A DNA stretch of 64,000 nucleotides from Rhynochetos jubatus. Taxonomy: Eukaryota > Chordata > Aves > Eurypygiformes > Rhynochetidae. Positions 37,277-49,432 of the stretch are shown here, one piece after another (within the stretch, counting starts at the first letter, position 1; the number at the start of each line of letters is the position of its first letter). The notes under the pieces are model-generated. The model was not told the DNA's origin. It made no database searches and saw nothing but the letters and a program-made list of their open reading frames with translations. The stretch covers positions 42,317,700 to 42,381,699 of the forward strand of contig CM050648.1 in assembly GCA_027574665.1 (NCBI GenBank). The letters are read 5' to 3'. Made by a program: the position numbers and the translations under genes.

Positions 37277-40200
37277 GCCATAGATATTTCTTGAAGGAAG
37301 CTGCAAATAACTTCAGTGTAAGGTTTCATAGACCTTCAAAATTTTAAAAGCAAAGGTTTCCAGGACACTAGTTCTTTCACTTAGAAGTTCTCAGTACCTT
37401 TGACACAGAGAGCATAATGTCAGGGCATCCTTACAGATAAGTTTTTCTTTCTTTTTTTTTTGGGAGGGGGAGGATATCTCCTCTTCTGCTTAACATGCAG
37501 TGATACTACAGAGATTGGGGTATAATCTACAAAGAAGACTCAATGGTTAGTTGTATTTCCAAGTAGTTGTTTTTCAATTAATAGAACATTCATGTGTTCA
37601 GTTATGTAAAGACTAAACACTGGAAGAGGAGAGGTTGACTTTAAAAGTCCCATCATACACAGCCTTCAGAATGATGGCTGAAAGCATTATTCCGGATAGC
37701 TCTAAGGCTCTTATTCATCTGTGTCGCTAAATGAGCATCCACAGAAATGTCAAGAGCATGGACAAAGCAAGTTTAAAACACATTTTAAATATCCTCAGCC
37801 TGAAATGAGCTGGTGAAATACACATGTTCTTACTCTTAATAGAGTTTTCTGATGTGTTTTCCACCAGCATCCCACAAGCCAAATAGCTTGAAATGACCAT
37901 AGTGTCTGCAGTACAGTAGAACATATCAGATATAGTATCTGGCGGATCCAAACTCTCTCTTCTATTTTTTTTCCAAGAGAAAATTATAATAATCAAAATG
38001 CACACAGCAGTATCACACTGGCTCTAAAAATGCCTGTTGAGGATTTGGAAGAGGAAAGGGCTAAATCAGTATTTCAAATACACCAGAGATTTATTTATTG
38101 TTTTTACATATTGCAATAGCCAGCATCCAACACAGAGAATCCCTGAAGCCAAGACATCTTTTGGCACGAACAATATCTCAAATACCTTATACTAAGTCTT
38201 ATTACAAGTCAATAGTATGGGACCAGGTCACTGGCAACAAACCACTGACTCTATACAGAAATATAGCAAGGGGCCAGTACCCCCCTTAAATCTTCTTAAG
38301 CCGTAAATTCAGGATTGGCTTTCAGTGGTTCATAGGCTTGTATTGGCCTTCTGAAAGGGGATAAATTTAAGCCTCATTAAGCAACTGATATTTCTCCCAC
38401 TTGCACTTTAAAGTCAGTCTGAAGTTAGTACCTTATTTGACACAATTTGTCTAAAAAATATTTCATATATATAGCATTTTTCTGCATTTGCCTTTTAAGC
38501 TTGTCTAAGCTTTTCAGTTCTGAAGAGATGCTGAGGATAATGTCTGATATGGTGCTCTGGGACAAAAGGCAATTAGTATCACTCTGAAAAGGAAATCGAT
38601 GCAGCATTTTTGCAATCCCTTTTAGCAGAGGGAAAACTGGAGTTGTTAGCTTTGTCTGGTACATGATGCTGATTAAGTTTCCTTTGGATCAAGCTGAAAT
38701 ATTATAGTTCTCACTCTTTGTTATGTTTCTTTCACTTTTAAAAGCTTCAAATACATTTTTACAATAATTAAATTGTCATTAAATAGACTTATATTTTTGC
38801 TAGTGGAAAAGCAATCACTAACCTCCCCTCCTCTCTCCCAAAAGAAAATACGTATGTTCACATACAATGCAGAAAATGTGAATTGAAGCAAAGTCTAACT
38901 AACTGATTTGAAGAATATTCAGAGTGTCCTGGGGAGTCTGGAGATTAATTCTGGTTCTAGCTCATGCCCAGCTTGGGATTATTTTAGATCTCATATTTAT
39001 ATGTCTTCAATATTAGTTACAAAGGTATAGTTATCAGCAAGGAAGCTCTACTGCTACAACTCTACCTATCTCTGATACAGCTGGAATATGTCCACATGAT
39101 ATACGTAGGTAGATAGATCTGTGTACATTTTGTGTGTAGGGTATATTTAGATTTATACACCACATACAGACAAATTGGCACAATTTGAAGACTCCGAACA
39201 AAATAATGAGTCAACATTTCTTCTGAAAAGCTTCTTCAATATTTATCTGTGGTTTGTGCCAAAAAAATTCCACCTTGTTACAAGATTAAATTAATCTAAT
39301 TTCAATTTCAAGTCCTCGTCTAGAAGACTGAAAAAGCTTCCCTGGCTCCCACCACCAAACATTTTTTTCATGCACAAGTACCCAGAGAGAGTGATTGAAT
39401 TACTTCTTCAGCCTTTTCCTAATACTCTGGGCCAATCGTTTCCTTAAAGGCTTACATCCCAATGGTTGATCAATGGCCTCTGGGACCATTTTGTTCTCCT
39501 CCTTTGAACTAGCTCCATCCTCCAGGAGGTGTGAGTCACAGGACGGGGCACAGGCTTTTAACAGTCATGTTACTGGCAGTGTTGACAGTGCTACGGTCAC
39601 TTCAATGTGTCTACTGCGTATCTTCCTTCTACCCCCACGGATCAAAACAAGGCTTGAAGCCACAACTTGAAACCTAGATCTCACAAAACCACTCTTCTCA
39701 CTGCTGACTGCTATGCCATCTTCTGAATTACTGTTTTGTAAGACAGAGATTTTCTTATAGTATAGGTATAATCTGTGTTTCTGATTGCCAAATACACTTT
39801 TCTACGTTAAAACGTAATTAGTTGAATTTGATAATTTTGACCAAATGATTCAGATCAACCTGTGATGGTAGCGGTCCTATGCACTATCAACTACCCTCAC
39901 ATCTCCGTGCAAACCTTGGGAAAATGTAACTAGTTACTGGAAACCCAGCAGCAAATATTATGTATCACAAGAAAATTCATAAAATTATCAAACGAGATGA
40001 GAGCAAGGCTAAGTGTTTGGGAAGTGCTTCTAAGCATTTCCTCACTCATTCTTTCCTAATTTTTATATCCATCTAGAAGACACCTTTTAGTTCACTTAAT
40101 GTGAACCCTAACCACTCCTACTTCAGATCAAGATCTCATTTGATCTTAAGTCCCATGAACTTAAAAAAAAACCCAGATCCAACAAAACCCCATTATTCAT

Positions 40201-43200
40201 TAGAGTTGCTGTCATCATTCTAATTTGTAAACTTGCCAATGAAAGCCAACAGGTCTGGGTAACAACACCTAACATTCACGAAACAACTGTTTGCAAAAAT
40301 CTACTGTCTAGCCTCTAATTCTGAGTACACAGTTAACCTTTCTATTACGTCAAACTGAATTGATGTCAGGCTAATGTATACATATTTTTAGCTCTACGCA
40401 CCCTTTTATCATTTAAGACTTGGTTCTTTATGCACCTGCACATCAGTCTGCTCCATAGTAATTTTTAAGGATGATCAACAGATTTCAACAGAATTTGACA
40501 CAGAAATAGATGTCTCAAAGATACCAAGTTCTGTAAAGCTCAGGGAAAACAGCAGCTAGAGAAGTGTCCAAAGAAGTGTCCCCACTGAAAGGAAAGCAGA
40601 CTTTAGGCATTTTTAATCTGAATATCAGGTGTTTTTATGCCTTCAGGCATTTTTATTCCAAGAGCCAGGGATCAATTAGTAAGTGAATAAATACGTTCCT
40701 GGCAGCTGGAAAATCCGCACAGATATAACTTTGAGCTAACCCCAGCAGATATTGCCTCTTACCCATCCAAACTGAGGGTCAAGAGAGAGAACAGGGAACA
40801 AAGCGGGGAGTGAACAGTACAGCAAGTCAATCCAAGGGATTTGAGGAAAAAACAAGGTATTTTGAGGGCAATATTTAAGGGCAGGGTAGGAGTAGGAGAC
40901 ACTGTGTGAGAAAACTATAAAGGACATTATGTGTTTATTACGACAGTAGAGAAAGAAAGAAGCAAGTAGAAAATGAGGCTTCATTATTTTTGCTGCTTGA
41001 AGAACCTACAAAATTATATTAATGGGCACTGTGCTTTTCTGGAATTCACTCGCTTCTCCAAGATTCTGTTAAAAATGCTTGTTTCAGTGTCTATACACAT
41101 CTGCAACAGTGTGCTCCTAGCTGGGGACTGCATAGTTCAGGCTGGAAATAGAATACAAAGAGGGCCCTGTAAATGGAACTCAAAGACTCAGATTATGTTT
41201 TAGGGATTAGTGAGCATTTACTGCAAAGAGCAAAGAAATGGGTATTAGTTTCACAGCAGTGTGACTTTAAATCAGGGTCTCTGCAGACACAAAGAGGGAA
41301 GTGGCAGTCAACTGCATACCTAATATTTATTTGATTTATTGGTTTGTTGATATGGAGTGACAGCAGATTAGCAAGGCATGTTTTCTGACTCTGAAGGTGA
41401 TCAAGAAGTTATCAATTCCCATCACTGGTACATTTTTACAAACAGAGTAACAATAACGAAGCACTCAATCTACACTAGTAACCTAACAGCACTAAACATT
41501 TTGATACACAAATCCAGCCTTTTCTCAACAACAGCAGCAGTAGCAACAAATGATAAAACCTCAGAAGTAGTAGCGCTAAGCCTTTTGGTGAATATACCAC
41601 ACCAACAAAATGCCCCCACTCTGGTCCACATTAATCATCCTGATTTGGAGGGGAAACAGGACAGAGCACATGCCCATGATTAGGGGGTGAGGGTATACTA
41701 TTCCCCTTCAACTTTGGTAGTTGTTTGGATGTGCGACAGTGGATGATCCCTCATTCAGCCTGCAGAAAAAAAAGCTTATCCCTACTGTTACATTTAGATA
41801 ATCCCTCTCATTCAATTAAAACCATAGGTATTCCTTGGAAAATGGTTCATAGAAAGCCCTCTGAGCCATACCACGAATACAGTAACAAAGAATCAAGACC
41901 AATACCATGGGAAAAAAAAATCATATGCCAAGATTTAAAAGGTCATATGGAAATACACTTCAAAGAGTTCACATTCCCAGTTATAGCAGAAAAAAAAAGT
42001 GTCATGACCTATTTGAGTAAGTGATCTTCCACAGAGAGATGAAGTAAATAGGCAAAAGCTTTTTTTATAATTGCAGTTCTTATTAGAGCAAATGCCAAAT
42101 AACTTCCCCCAAATACTCAGGCACTGGTAGAAAAAAAGTATTTCACATTAATCAAAAATCTATTCAGTGTGCATGTAGATTGTCTCTACATGTTTTAATA
42201 TGAGGATACCAAAATAAGCTATATTTTGAGATATTAGAATTTAATTTGAACTCTTAGCACTTTATGATTATACCCTAATGAATTTAACATTTTTCTGTTA
42301 CTATTTTGGAACAATGTATTATGGGCACTGACACTAGCTTAGGAATAAATGCAACACTTCCAATAACCAAGTATACTTAAATTATTAATATTATTAATTA
42401 CTTTTAATCTTAACCTTATTTGGGAGGCAGGAGACAGAGAAATTTTGCTTTATTTAGGATTAGAATAATATACGAGTACAAACTCATATATCAAAACTTA
42501 GGTTTTTTCATTATTCTGTTCCTGAAAAGTAAGGTCTGTTGAGGTGAATTTTATGCTTTCTCAGACACACAAACCCTCCTTCTCCTCCCACAAAATAACC
42601 ATCACAAGTGATAGCTTAAAGGTCTCATTCATTTAGGTTCCTCATCTTTTCCTTCCAGTGTTTCTGCCCCAAAAGTTTTCAGCATCACCTGCCTCCCAAG
42701 CACTTCCCCGGACACCTCCGTTTCTCCTTTGTTATCTTAACTGCAAGGCTTTCAAACAACTCTTTTCTCAATGCTCTTTATATTTCTCGCTTTCCAACAG
42801 GTTTCTCAGCTCCTGTATTTCTTTCCTCTAGAGATGCTCTGGACCCTGACGCCTCTCTCCTCCCTTCTCACACCCGCCTCACCTGATGTCTCTACAGTCT
42901 CATGGCTGTCCCAGCACCAGGACAAGGCACCCAGGCTTCTGCTTTTAGATACAACACTTGTTGATACACCACCTTGGTGGTTGAGGCATTGAGACTATAG
43001 CTGTCTGGTTCAGGAAGGCATCGTGGCACCATGAGGCCCAGGCAGCTACCATCTCCTGCTCGCTCCTCCCGGCAGCAGGCTGGCCCAGCAGCTCACTGCA
43101 CTGGTGTCCAGCCTGTACGTAGTCACAGGTAGTCACGTAGTATTTGCTGTTCTTTAGGCCTTTCCCCCATGACAGTTCTTCTGCTTTCCTTTAACAGCCA

Positions 43201-46050
43201 CTTTTCCAAAATCCTGTCAAACACTGGTGTTTTGGTTTCTTTAAAAGATCCTCCTAAAGCAATGAATTCCATGGGAAACTAATATTCTTGTTAACTGTAA
43301 AGAAAGTGTTAGTTGTATTAACTGCTTCATATTTTAATACGAGATGCCGTACTGAGGACAGAAGTCTGTTTGTGTGAGTAACTACCAAGGGAGCAAGGGT
43401 ATTCACTGCTCCTTACTTTGTCCAAAGCAGCCTTCATTACCTAGGGCATTTCAGTTCACTTCATTCTGTTCTAACTCTCCTACTTGCTGAATTACGTCAT
43501 CGGAGTAACCCCAGCCCTGTGCCTCTCTTCATCTTTGTTACCTCTCTTTCTCATAATGAGGTGAGAAAAACCTGAATATCATAATCAAGTAATCAAGGCA
43601 AAGTTCCGTAGAACGCAGAAATGTATTTGTAATTACTTGTTGTCACATTGTATTTCTGTCTGCGTTAAAATAATTTATGCTATTCACAGAGTATCTAGGT
43701 CCATACATTCATAATTTAAAATCAAAGTAGATAAAGTTATAGGCACGAATTCAATACACCCTTATTCTCAGTGCAACTGCAAGTGTTCATAGACTGCATA
43801 TCTCAGAGGCTTGTAGGAAATGTGATGTTCATGCAAAAGACATGTCTGCCAATATTCAGCTGGTAACACACATTTTTTCTGTCCCCAGCATAAGATGCCC
43901 TCTCCTTTGTCTGCACTGAAAAGGTGACAAAATTTCCCCTTATAGCTCCATTGTGTTCCCCTAAGCTCTTCAAGCTGAGCAACATATTAGCTCCCAGAGT
44001 GTGTGTATTCCTGTGAATGGGACATTTTAACAATGCTTTGCAGATCTAACACATTTTCTCGAAATATTTTAGTATTCTCTATAGTCATTACATTGTTCTT
44101 AAAACAGCTCATGAAGAATGTCAGTATGACATCCATTTTCCTGATGGATGAACCAGGGAAAGAGGAACTGAATGATTTCCCTGAAATGTCAATGTACAAA
44201 GCCTTTTCAAGAGGAGGAACCCAGGAGTTTTAAAGCAGTCTGTTACCCTAGCCACAAGGAATGTGCCTTCAGTGGCAGCTCCGTCGCACTTTGCGGTAGG
44301 CTCCTTGGCCAAACCGTCAAAGAACAAATTAGCTGTCTGCATTGGTACTGTGCTACCAGTGGACTCGAGCACCATTGTCCATGGTGGCAGCGTTACAATC
44401 TGTGCCCACATTGCGAAAGCTAGTTTGTCAGCAGAGTTGGATGTCTGGAAATTTATTTCTTGAGCAATCAAGATAGATAAACAATTTTTATATTCAGGAA
44501 GTGTGTTGAGTTCCACTCAATCTACCAAAAGCGACTGGGCTTTGAAAATAGCTCAGAGCAACAAGGAGAAAACGTTTTCAAAGCCTTCAACAGTATTGGG
44601 CAGTGATAGGGATTTCATTCTTACAAGCACATGTCTACAACAATTACAGTTCAGAATAACCACAGTTAGCTTTTCTCAAGAACTGTATAAATAAAGCCAA
44701 TCCTATCTACTTACCGTGTTTCTACATCCCAGATCAAGCAGTGCTTAGTTTATCTTCTTACCGCCGCAGGTGAAGTTCTGTGCCTGTGCTCACCCAACAC
44801 CGTGTTTAACCACTGTCTTTCGAGCACGCTGAGAATGCCTGCCACGAACACTGGCAAGCATTTGGGTGAGTATGAGAGAAATTTTCTTGGAGCTTTTCCA
44901 ACCTTAGATGTTGTTTGCAAAATTATCACAGCGGTGATAGATATATTCAAGACTTCACATTTGTGCAAACAAACTTCTAACGGGTTTCATGATAATTCGC
45001 TGGCAATAACTGTTAGATGAACTAATTCTTCTTAGATTAGTTTTACAGAAGTGTAAAATTTCAGTGGTTTTCTTCATCTGAAAGAAACTTGAGGATCTGG
45101 TATTTATGAGCATAAATTCTATGGATCATTAGCAGAATTTGGTTCGCTAAATCCATATGGGCCTTTTGAAAATGTCTTCTCTGATATACTTAGTACAATT
45201 ATTCAATCAAACACTGTGACTTGAATTTATTACTTCTGGCCAATGGCACATTTCAGCAGTCACATCTGGTACTTCTGTACTTGTTGCCATAGGGTATAGA
45301 CTCTGCTGTTTAAATAGCAATTTAATAGCAGCACTGGCTAAATAAGGATATTGGCTTAAATCCATATTTTCTGAAATATTCAAGATGAATGGAGGCAAAG
45401 TTTTGCTACTTGTCTTTGAAAAAATCTTTTGCGTATTTAGAACAGAAACCAAGCAGCAATTTTATTGGCATATTTGTAAGTAGAATATTAACAAATTTCT
45501 CTAACTCTATAAAAGGTAATGTATACTAGGTATGAACCAACCTGAACAGAATTATTACTGCATGGTAATAATGTCCTCAAAATAGAAGTCTATAATGTGA
45601 GCACTTAAGCTCACATAATGAATTCCAGGCTATCATACAATTATTACTCTGCACAGTGTCTAATTACAGAAACTGGAGAATATTCTGGGCTTGCAGTTTC
45701 TCTATTGTTGGACTGTTTGGTAAACTTGACTGGCAGCTTCTCTGTTAATTTTTTTTTTTAACCAGCAGGGAATCGAGTTGTGCAGTCACTTTGAGTGACA
45801 GCTAAAGAAAACTGACTAATAAGTGAACACCCCACACCGCATTTTAAAAATGCAAACACCATCCAGAAAAAGCAATTGAAGTAGCCAATTTGTATTATAA
45901 ATGACTTTATAAGGCTTGCATGATACCAGAAGTGAGGAAAAATGGCAAGCCAATCCAGGTGGGCTGCAGGCTGCAGGCATCCACAGCACAGCACAGCACA
46001 GGATGCCTTTACATCCTGACAGGCAAACACCACATACCTTAGCTAAAACT
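37277..46050. other. Intronic non-coding stretch
   Basis: No gene or repeat recognised apart from short simple-sequence runs and a minor (CACAG) run near 45981-46000. A CpG-bearing patch around 44230-44460 has frames open on both strands and is listed separately. Confidence 0.5.
44230..44460. other. Unexplained CpG-bearing patch with frames open on both strands
   Basis: The patch contains about six CpGs within 200 bp of otherwise CpG-poor intron. It has a 131-codon minus-strand frame (44121-44516) and overlapping plus-strand frames of 83 and 66 codons. I recognise no protein family. It could be a pseudogene fragment, an exon of a non-coding RNA, an old unrecognised repeat or chance. Confidence 0.2.
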
Positions 46051-46304
46051 GGGGTTTAAATTGAAAGTGGGGAGGTTCAGATTAGGTACCAGAAAGAAGT
46101 TCTTCACAGAGAGGGTGGTGAGGCACTGGAACAGGTTGCCCAGAGAAGCTGTGGATGCCCCATCCCTGGAATTGTTCAAGGCCAGGCTGGATGAGGCTTT
46201 GAGCAGCCTGGTCTAGTGGAGGGTGTCCCTGCCCATGGCAGGGGGGTTGGAACTGGATGGTCTTTAAGGTCCCTGCCAACCCAAACCATTTTATGATTCT
46301 ATGA
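46051..46304 (+). mobile_element. CR1 LINE, 5'-truncated copy
   Basis: A plus-strand CR1 3' end of about 254 bp, from the TTTAAATTGAAAGTGGGG segment to the tail ATGATTCTATG at 46304. It lies antisense to XKR4. Confidence 0.93.
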
Positions 46305-48282
46305 AAATGCAAATTAATTAAATAGATTGTTAATATAATTGGTTTGTTCATTTTTGGGTGCCTGGGGTGAAATAAATCAAAGCACCCTTTGCACTTTGAA
46401 GAAAAATGCTTAAATAATAACACAGATATGTCATAGGAAATGCAGGTCCTTGGCCCGCAAAGAGGCTGGAGAGTACAGTGAGGGAGTTTGCCAATACGTT
46501 AACCTGGTATAAATTTAAAACAGCTTGAAGGTGGCTGTCATTTGCCTTTGCTGCCAACAGTTTTAAAGGACTATTGATTCAGCTGATGAGCTTTGGTGAA
46601 GTGTAGCCACGTTGACTTTCTCGGGGCCATGCTCTTTGCACAGGCGGGAACAGCGACTCACCTTCCAGAGCATCAGGGGATCATTTCACACTGCAAAGCT
46701 CTGCTGCAGTCCCTGACTGTGAATTAAGGGCTGCTCTGTGGTGGGAGTGATTGCCTGTGTTTGTGAAATAGGTCAGCCTGCCAAACAGTGCAAGGCTCTT
46801 CCCTCAGTTACAAAGCATCAAAGCCCCAGAAAACCACCTAAGCTGAATGTTTGAGAGAGAAGAGGGTGAGGGAGGGAGGAAAGAAAGTGAATCAAAGGTT
46901 TAATGGCTTGTAAGCAACTAGAAAACATCTGTGACTCTTTTCTGTGAGGAAAAATAGGGGTCTCCAGAACTGCTTTCAGTACAGGTACATAGTCACATGG
47001 GAGGAAAAGGGTCCTGCAAAGGAACATAAAGAACTGTTTCTTAATTCAGTTCTCTTTCTTGTGCTGACTGTACTTACCAACATTTCACCTAGGGGTAAAA
47101 ATTTTTATTTTTCTTCACTGAATGGTGACCCATGGTACATCAAGGTGCAAAGACATCACATAAGAGTAGGATTTGAGTCATGTTAAATCCATCATATGAA
47201 AGATTTTGGTTTAAATTTGTGAAAACTCCCAGTTCCAGTTTCAAAAGCAACTTGACCTTGGATCTTTCACTGTATTTAGGTACATAACCCTCCTGATGTC
47301 AGTGGGAATCAGACAGTAAAGCACTTTGGATGAAATCCTATGGGCCAAGATCTCCACATTTAAAAATAACATTGAGAATAAGTTTGCTATAAAATCCCTA
47401 CTACAGGTCAAATTTATTGAATTACATTGACTCCTTAGTGTCAGTTCCAATTCAAGTTGGAAAGCTCTTTTGAACTTCAGAGTATAACACTGACCATCAC
47501 CAGTGACTCTCCCTCCTCTTGCTGTATAGTTAGGGATTGCACAGTTAGGCAGATCTCAGGATTAGGATGTCCAGAACCACCAACCTTTCAGCTCTTTCTT
47601 CTTGATATCCAAGTATTTATACTTTGTGGAACAGCTCTGCACTACAAATATGAAACACCTGTGCAGCCCAGTGGAAGGAAGTGGAAAAGGCTATCTTACA
47701 TGGCTTGGGCTGATTATGGGTTGGCTGATGGTTGCCACTAATATCAGGGTTGATATTTTCTAGAAAAGTCTAACTGGCATATCCTAAATGCCTTATTTAT
47801 CTAGGATTTAGGTACTTATATTTTTTCATTGTTTTTGCCAGCCATAAATCTCATAACTGGGCCTTAAAATACAATTACTGTTCCAAAGCTAGCATCTAGC
47901 AACAATGCCTTAATGTAACACTAACTTCTATGCCTGCTTTTTACCACTTCACAGAAAGCAATTGGCACTTCTTTAGAAGCAGATGCTGCTGTGGCTGGTG
48001 CAGAGTCAAAAACACATTCAATGTCTCAAGCATTTCCTGTCAAAGGCAGCACTGCAGTTTTTGAACTGTGAAGACTAAAAAGTGTTGGAAATTTTACATG
48101 AGGGCACATTGACCTGGTCCCTTGCTGAGGACATACTGCCTGTCTGGGAAAATTACACTTTCCCCAGGACTTGAACTCTGTTTTCAATGGTAGTTTTCTT
48201 CTGATAATTTTTAAATGTTCATCCTTGCTCTGCCGTTTCCAGGGACAGACAAAAAGGCTCTCTCTAGCTAAGATACTTGTAC
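46305..48282. other. Intronic stretch with nothing recognised
   Basis: No repeat, RNA gene or coding exon could be supported. Confidence 0.5.
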
Positions 48283-48287
48283 ATCCT

Positions 48288-49427
48288 TGTACTGGCTTTG
48301 CCTGGCAAGGATTTGGTAGTGGGGAGGCTACAGCGGTGGCTTTTGTAAGAAGCTGCCAGAAGCCTCCCCCCATGTCCAACAGAGCCAATGCCAGCTGGCT
48401 CCAAGACAGACCCACCGCTGGCCAAGGCCGAGCCCATCAGTGATGGTGGTAGCACCCCTGGGGTAACGTGTTTGAGAGGGGAAAAAAACTCACCGCACCA
48501 CTGCAGCCAGAGACAGGAGTAAGAATACGTGAGAGAATGAACTCTGCAGACACCCAGGTCAGTGGAGAAGGAGGGGGAGGAGGTGCTCCAGGCACAGGAG
48601 CAGAGATTCCCTGGCAGCCTGTGGTGCAACCCATGGTGAGACTGGCTGTGCCCCTTCAGCCATGGAGGGTCATGGGGGAGCAGAGACCCAGCTGCAGCCT
48701 GGGGAGGACCCCACGCCAGAGCAGAGGGATGCCCAAAGGAGGCTGTGACCCCGTGGGCAGCTCGCGCTGCAGCAGGCTCCTGGCAGGAGCTGTGGCCACA
48801 TGGGGAAAGGAGCCCAGGCTGGAGCAGGTTTGGTTGCAGGACTTGTGACCCCACGGGGGACCCAGGCTGGTGCAGGCTGCTCCTGAAGGATGGCACCCCA
48901 TTGGAGGGACCCACACTGGGGCAGTTTGTGAAGAACTGCAGCCTGTGGGAAAGACTCACATTGGAGAAGTTGGTGGAGGACTCTGTCCCATGGGAGGGAC
49001 CCCAGGCTGGAGCAGAGGCAGAGTGTGAGGATCCCTCCCCCTGAGGAGGAAGGAGCAGCAGACACAACATGTGATGAACTGACCACAACCCCCATTCCCC
49101 ATCCCCCTGCACTGCTGGAGGGGTGGAGGTAGAGAAAAGTGGGAGCAAAGGTGAGCCCAGGAAGAGAGAGGGGTGGGAGGAAGGTGTTTTAAGATTTGGT
49201 TTTAGTTTTCATTACCCTACTTTGATTTAATTGATGATAAACTAATTTAATTTTCCCCAAGTTGAGTCTGTTTTGCTTGTGACTATAACTGGTGAATGAC
49301 CCCTCTTTGTCCTTATTTCAACACACAAGCCTTTCCTTATATTTTTTCTCCCCTGCCCAGCTGTGGAGGGGAGTGATAGAGTAGCTTTGGTGGACACCTG
49401 CTGTCCAGCGTGGTTCATCTCACCACA
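48288..49427 (+). mobile_element. Solo LTR of an avian ERVL-type endogenous retrovirus (~1.14 kb)
   Basis: Starts TGTACTGGCTTTGCCTGG and ends CACCACA, flanked by a perfect 5-bp duplication ATCCT (48283-48287 and 49428-49432), as expected of ERVL. The middle (about 48600-49030) is GC-rich and made of degenerate internal repeats with recurring GGAGCAG and GCAGCCTG words; the 3' third is AT-rich, with the TCCCCAAGTTGAGTCTG segment typical of this avian LTR. No internal retroviral region is present, so it is a solo LTR. A 294-codon minus-strand open frame across it is an artefact of its composition. Confidence 0.88.
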
Positions 49428-49432
49428 ATCCT

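Noticed and set aside
48264-49148. 294-codon minus-strand open frame
   Set aside because: It lies within a GC-rich solo LTR, is low in complexity and has no domain; openness follows from composition.
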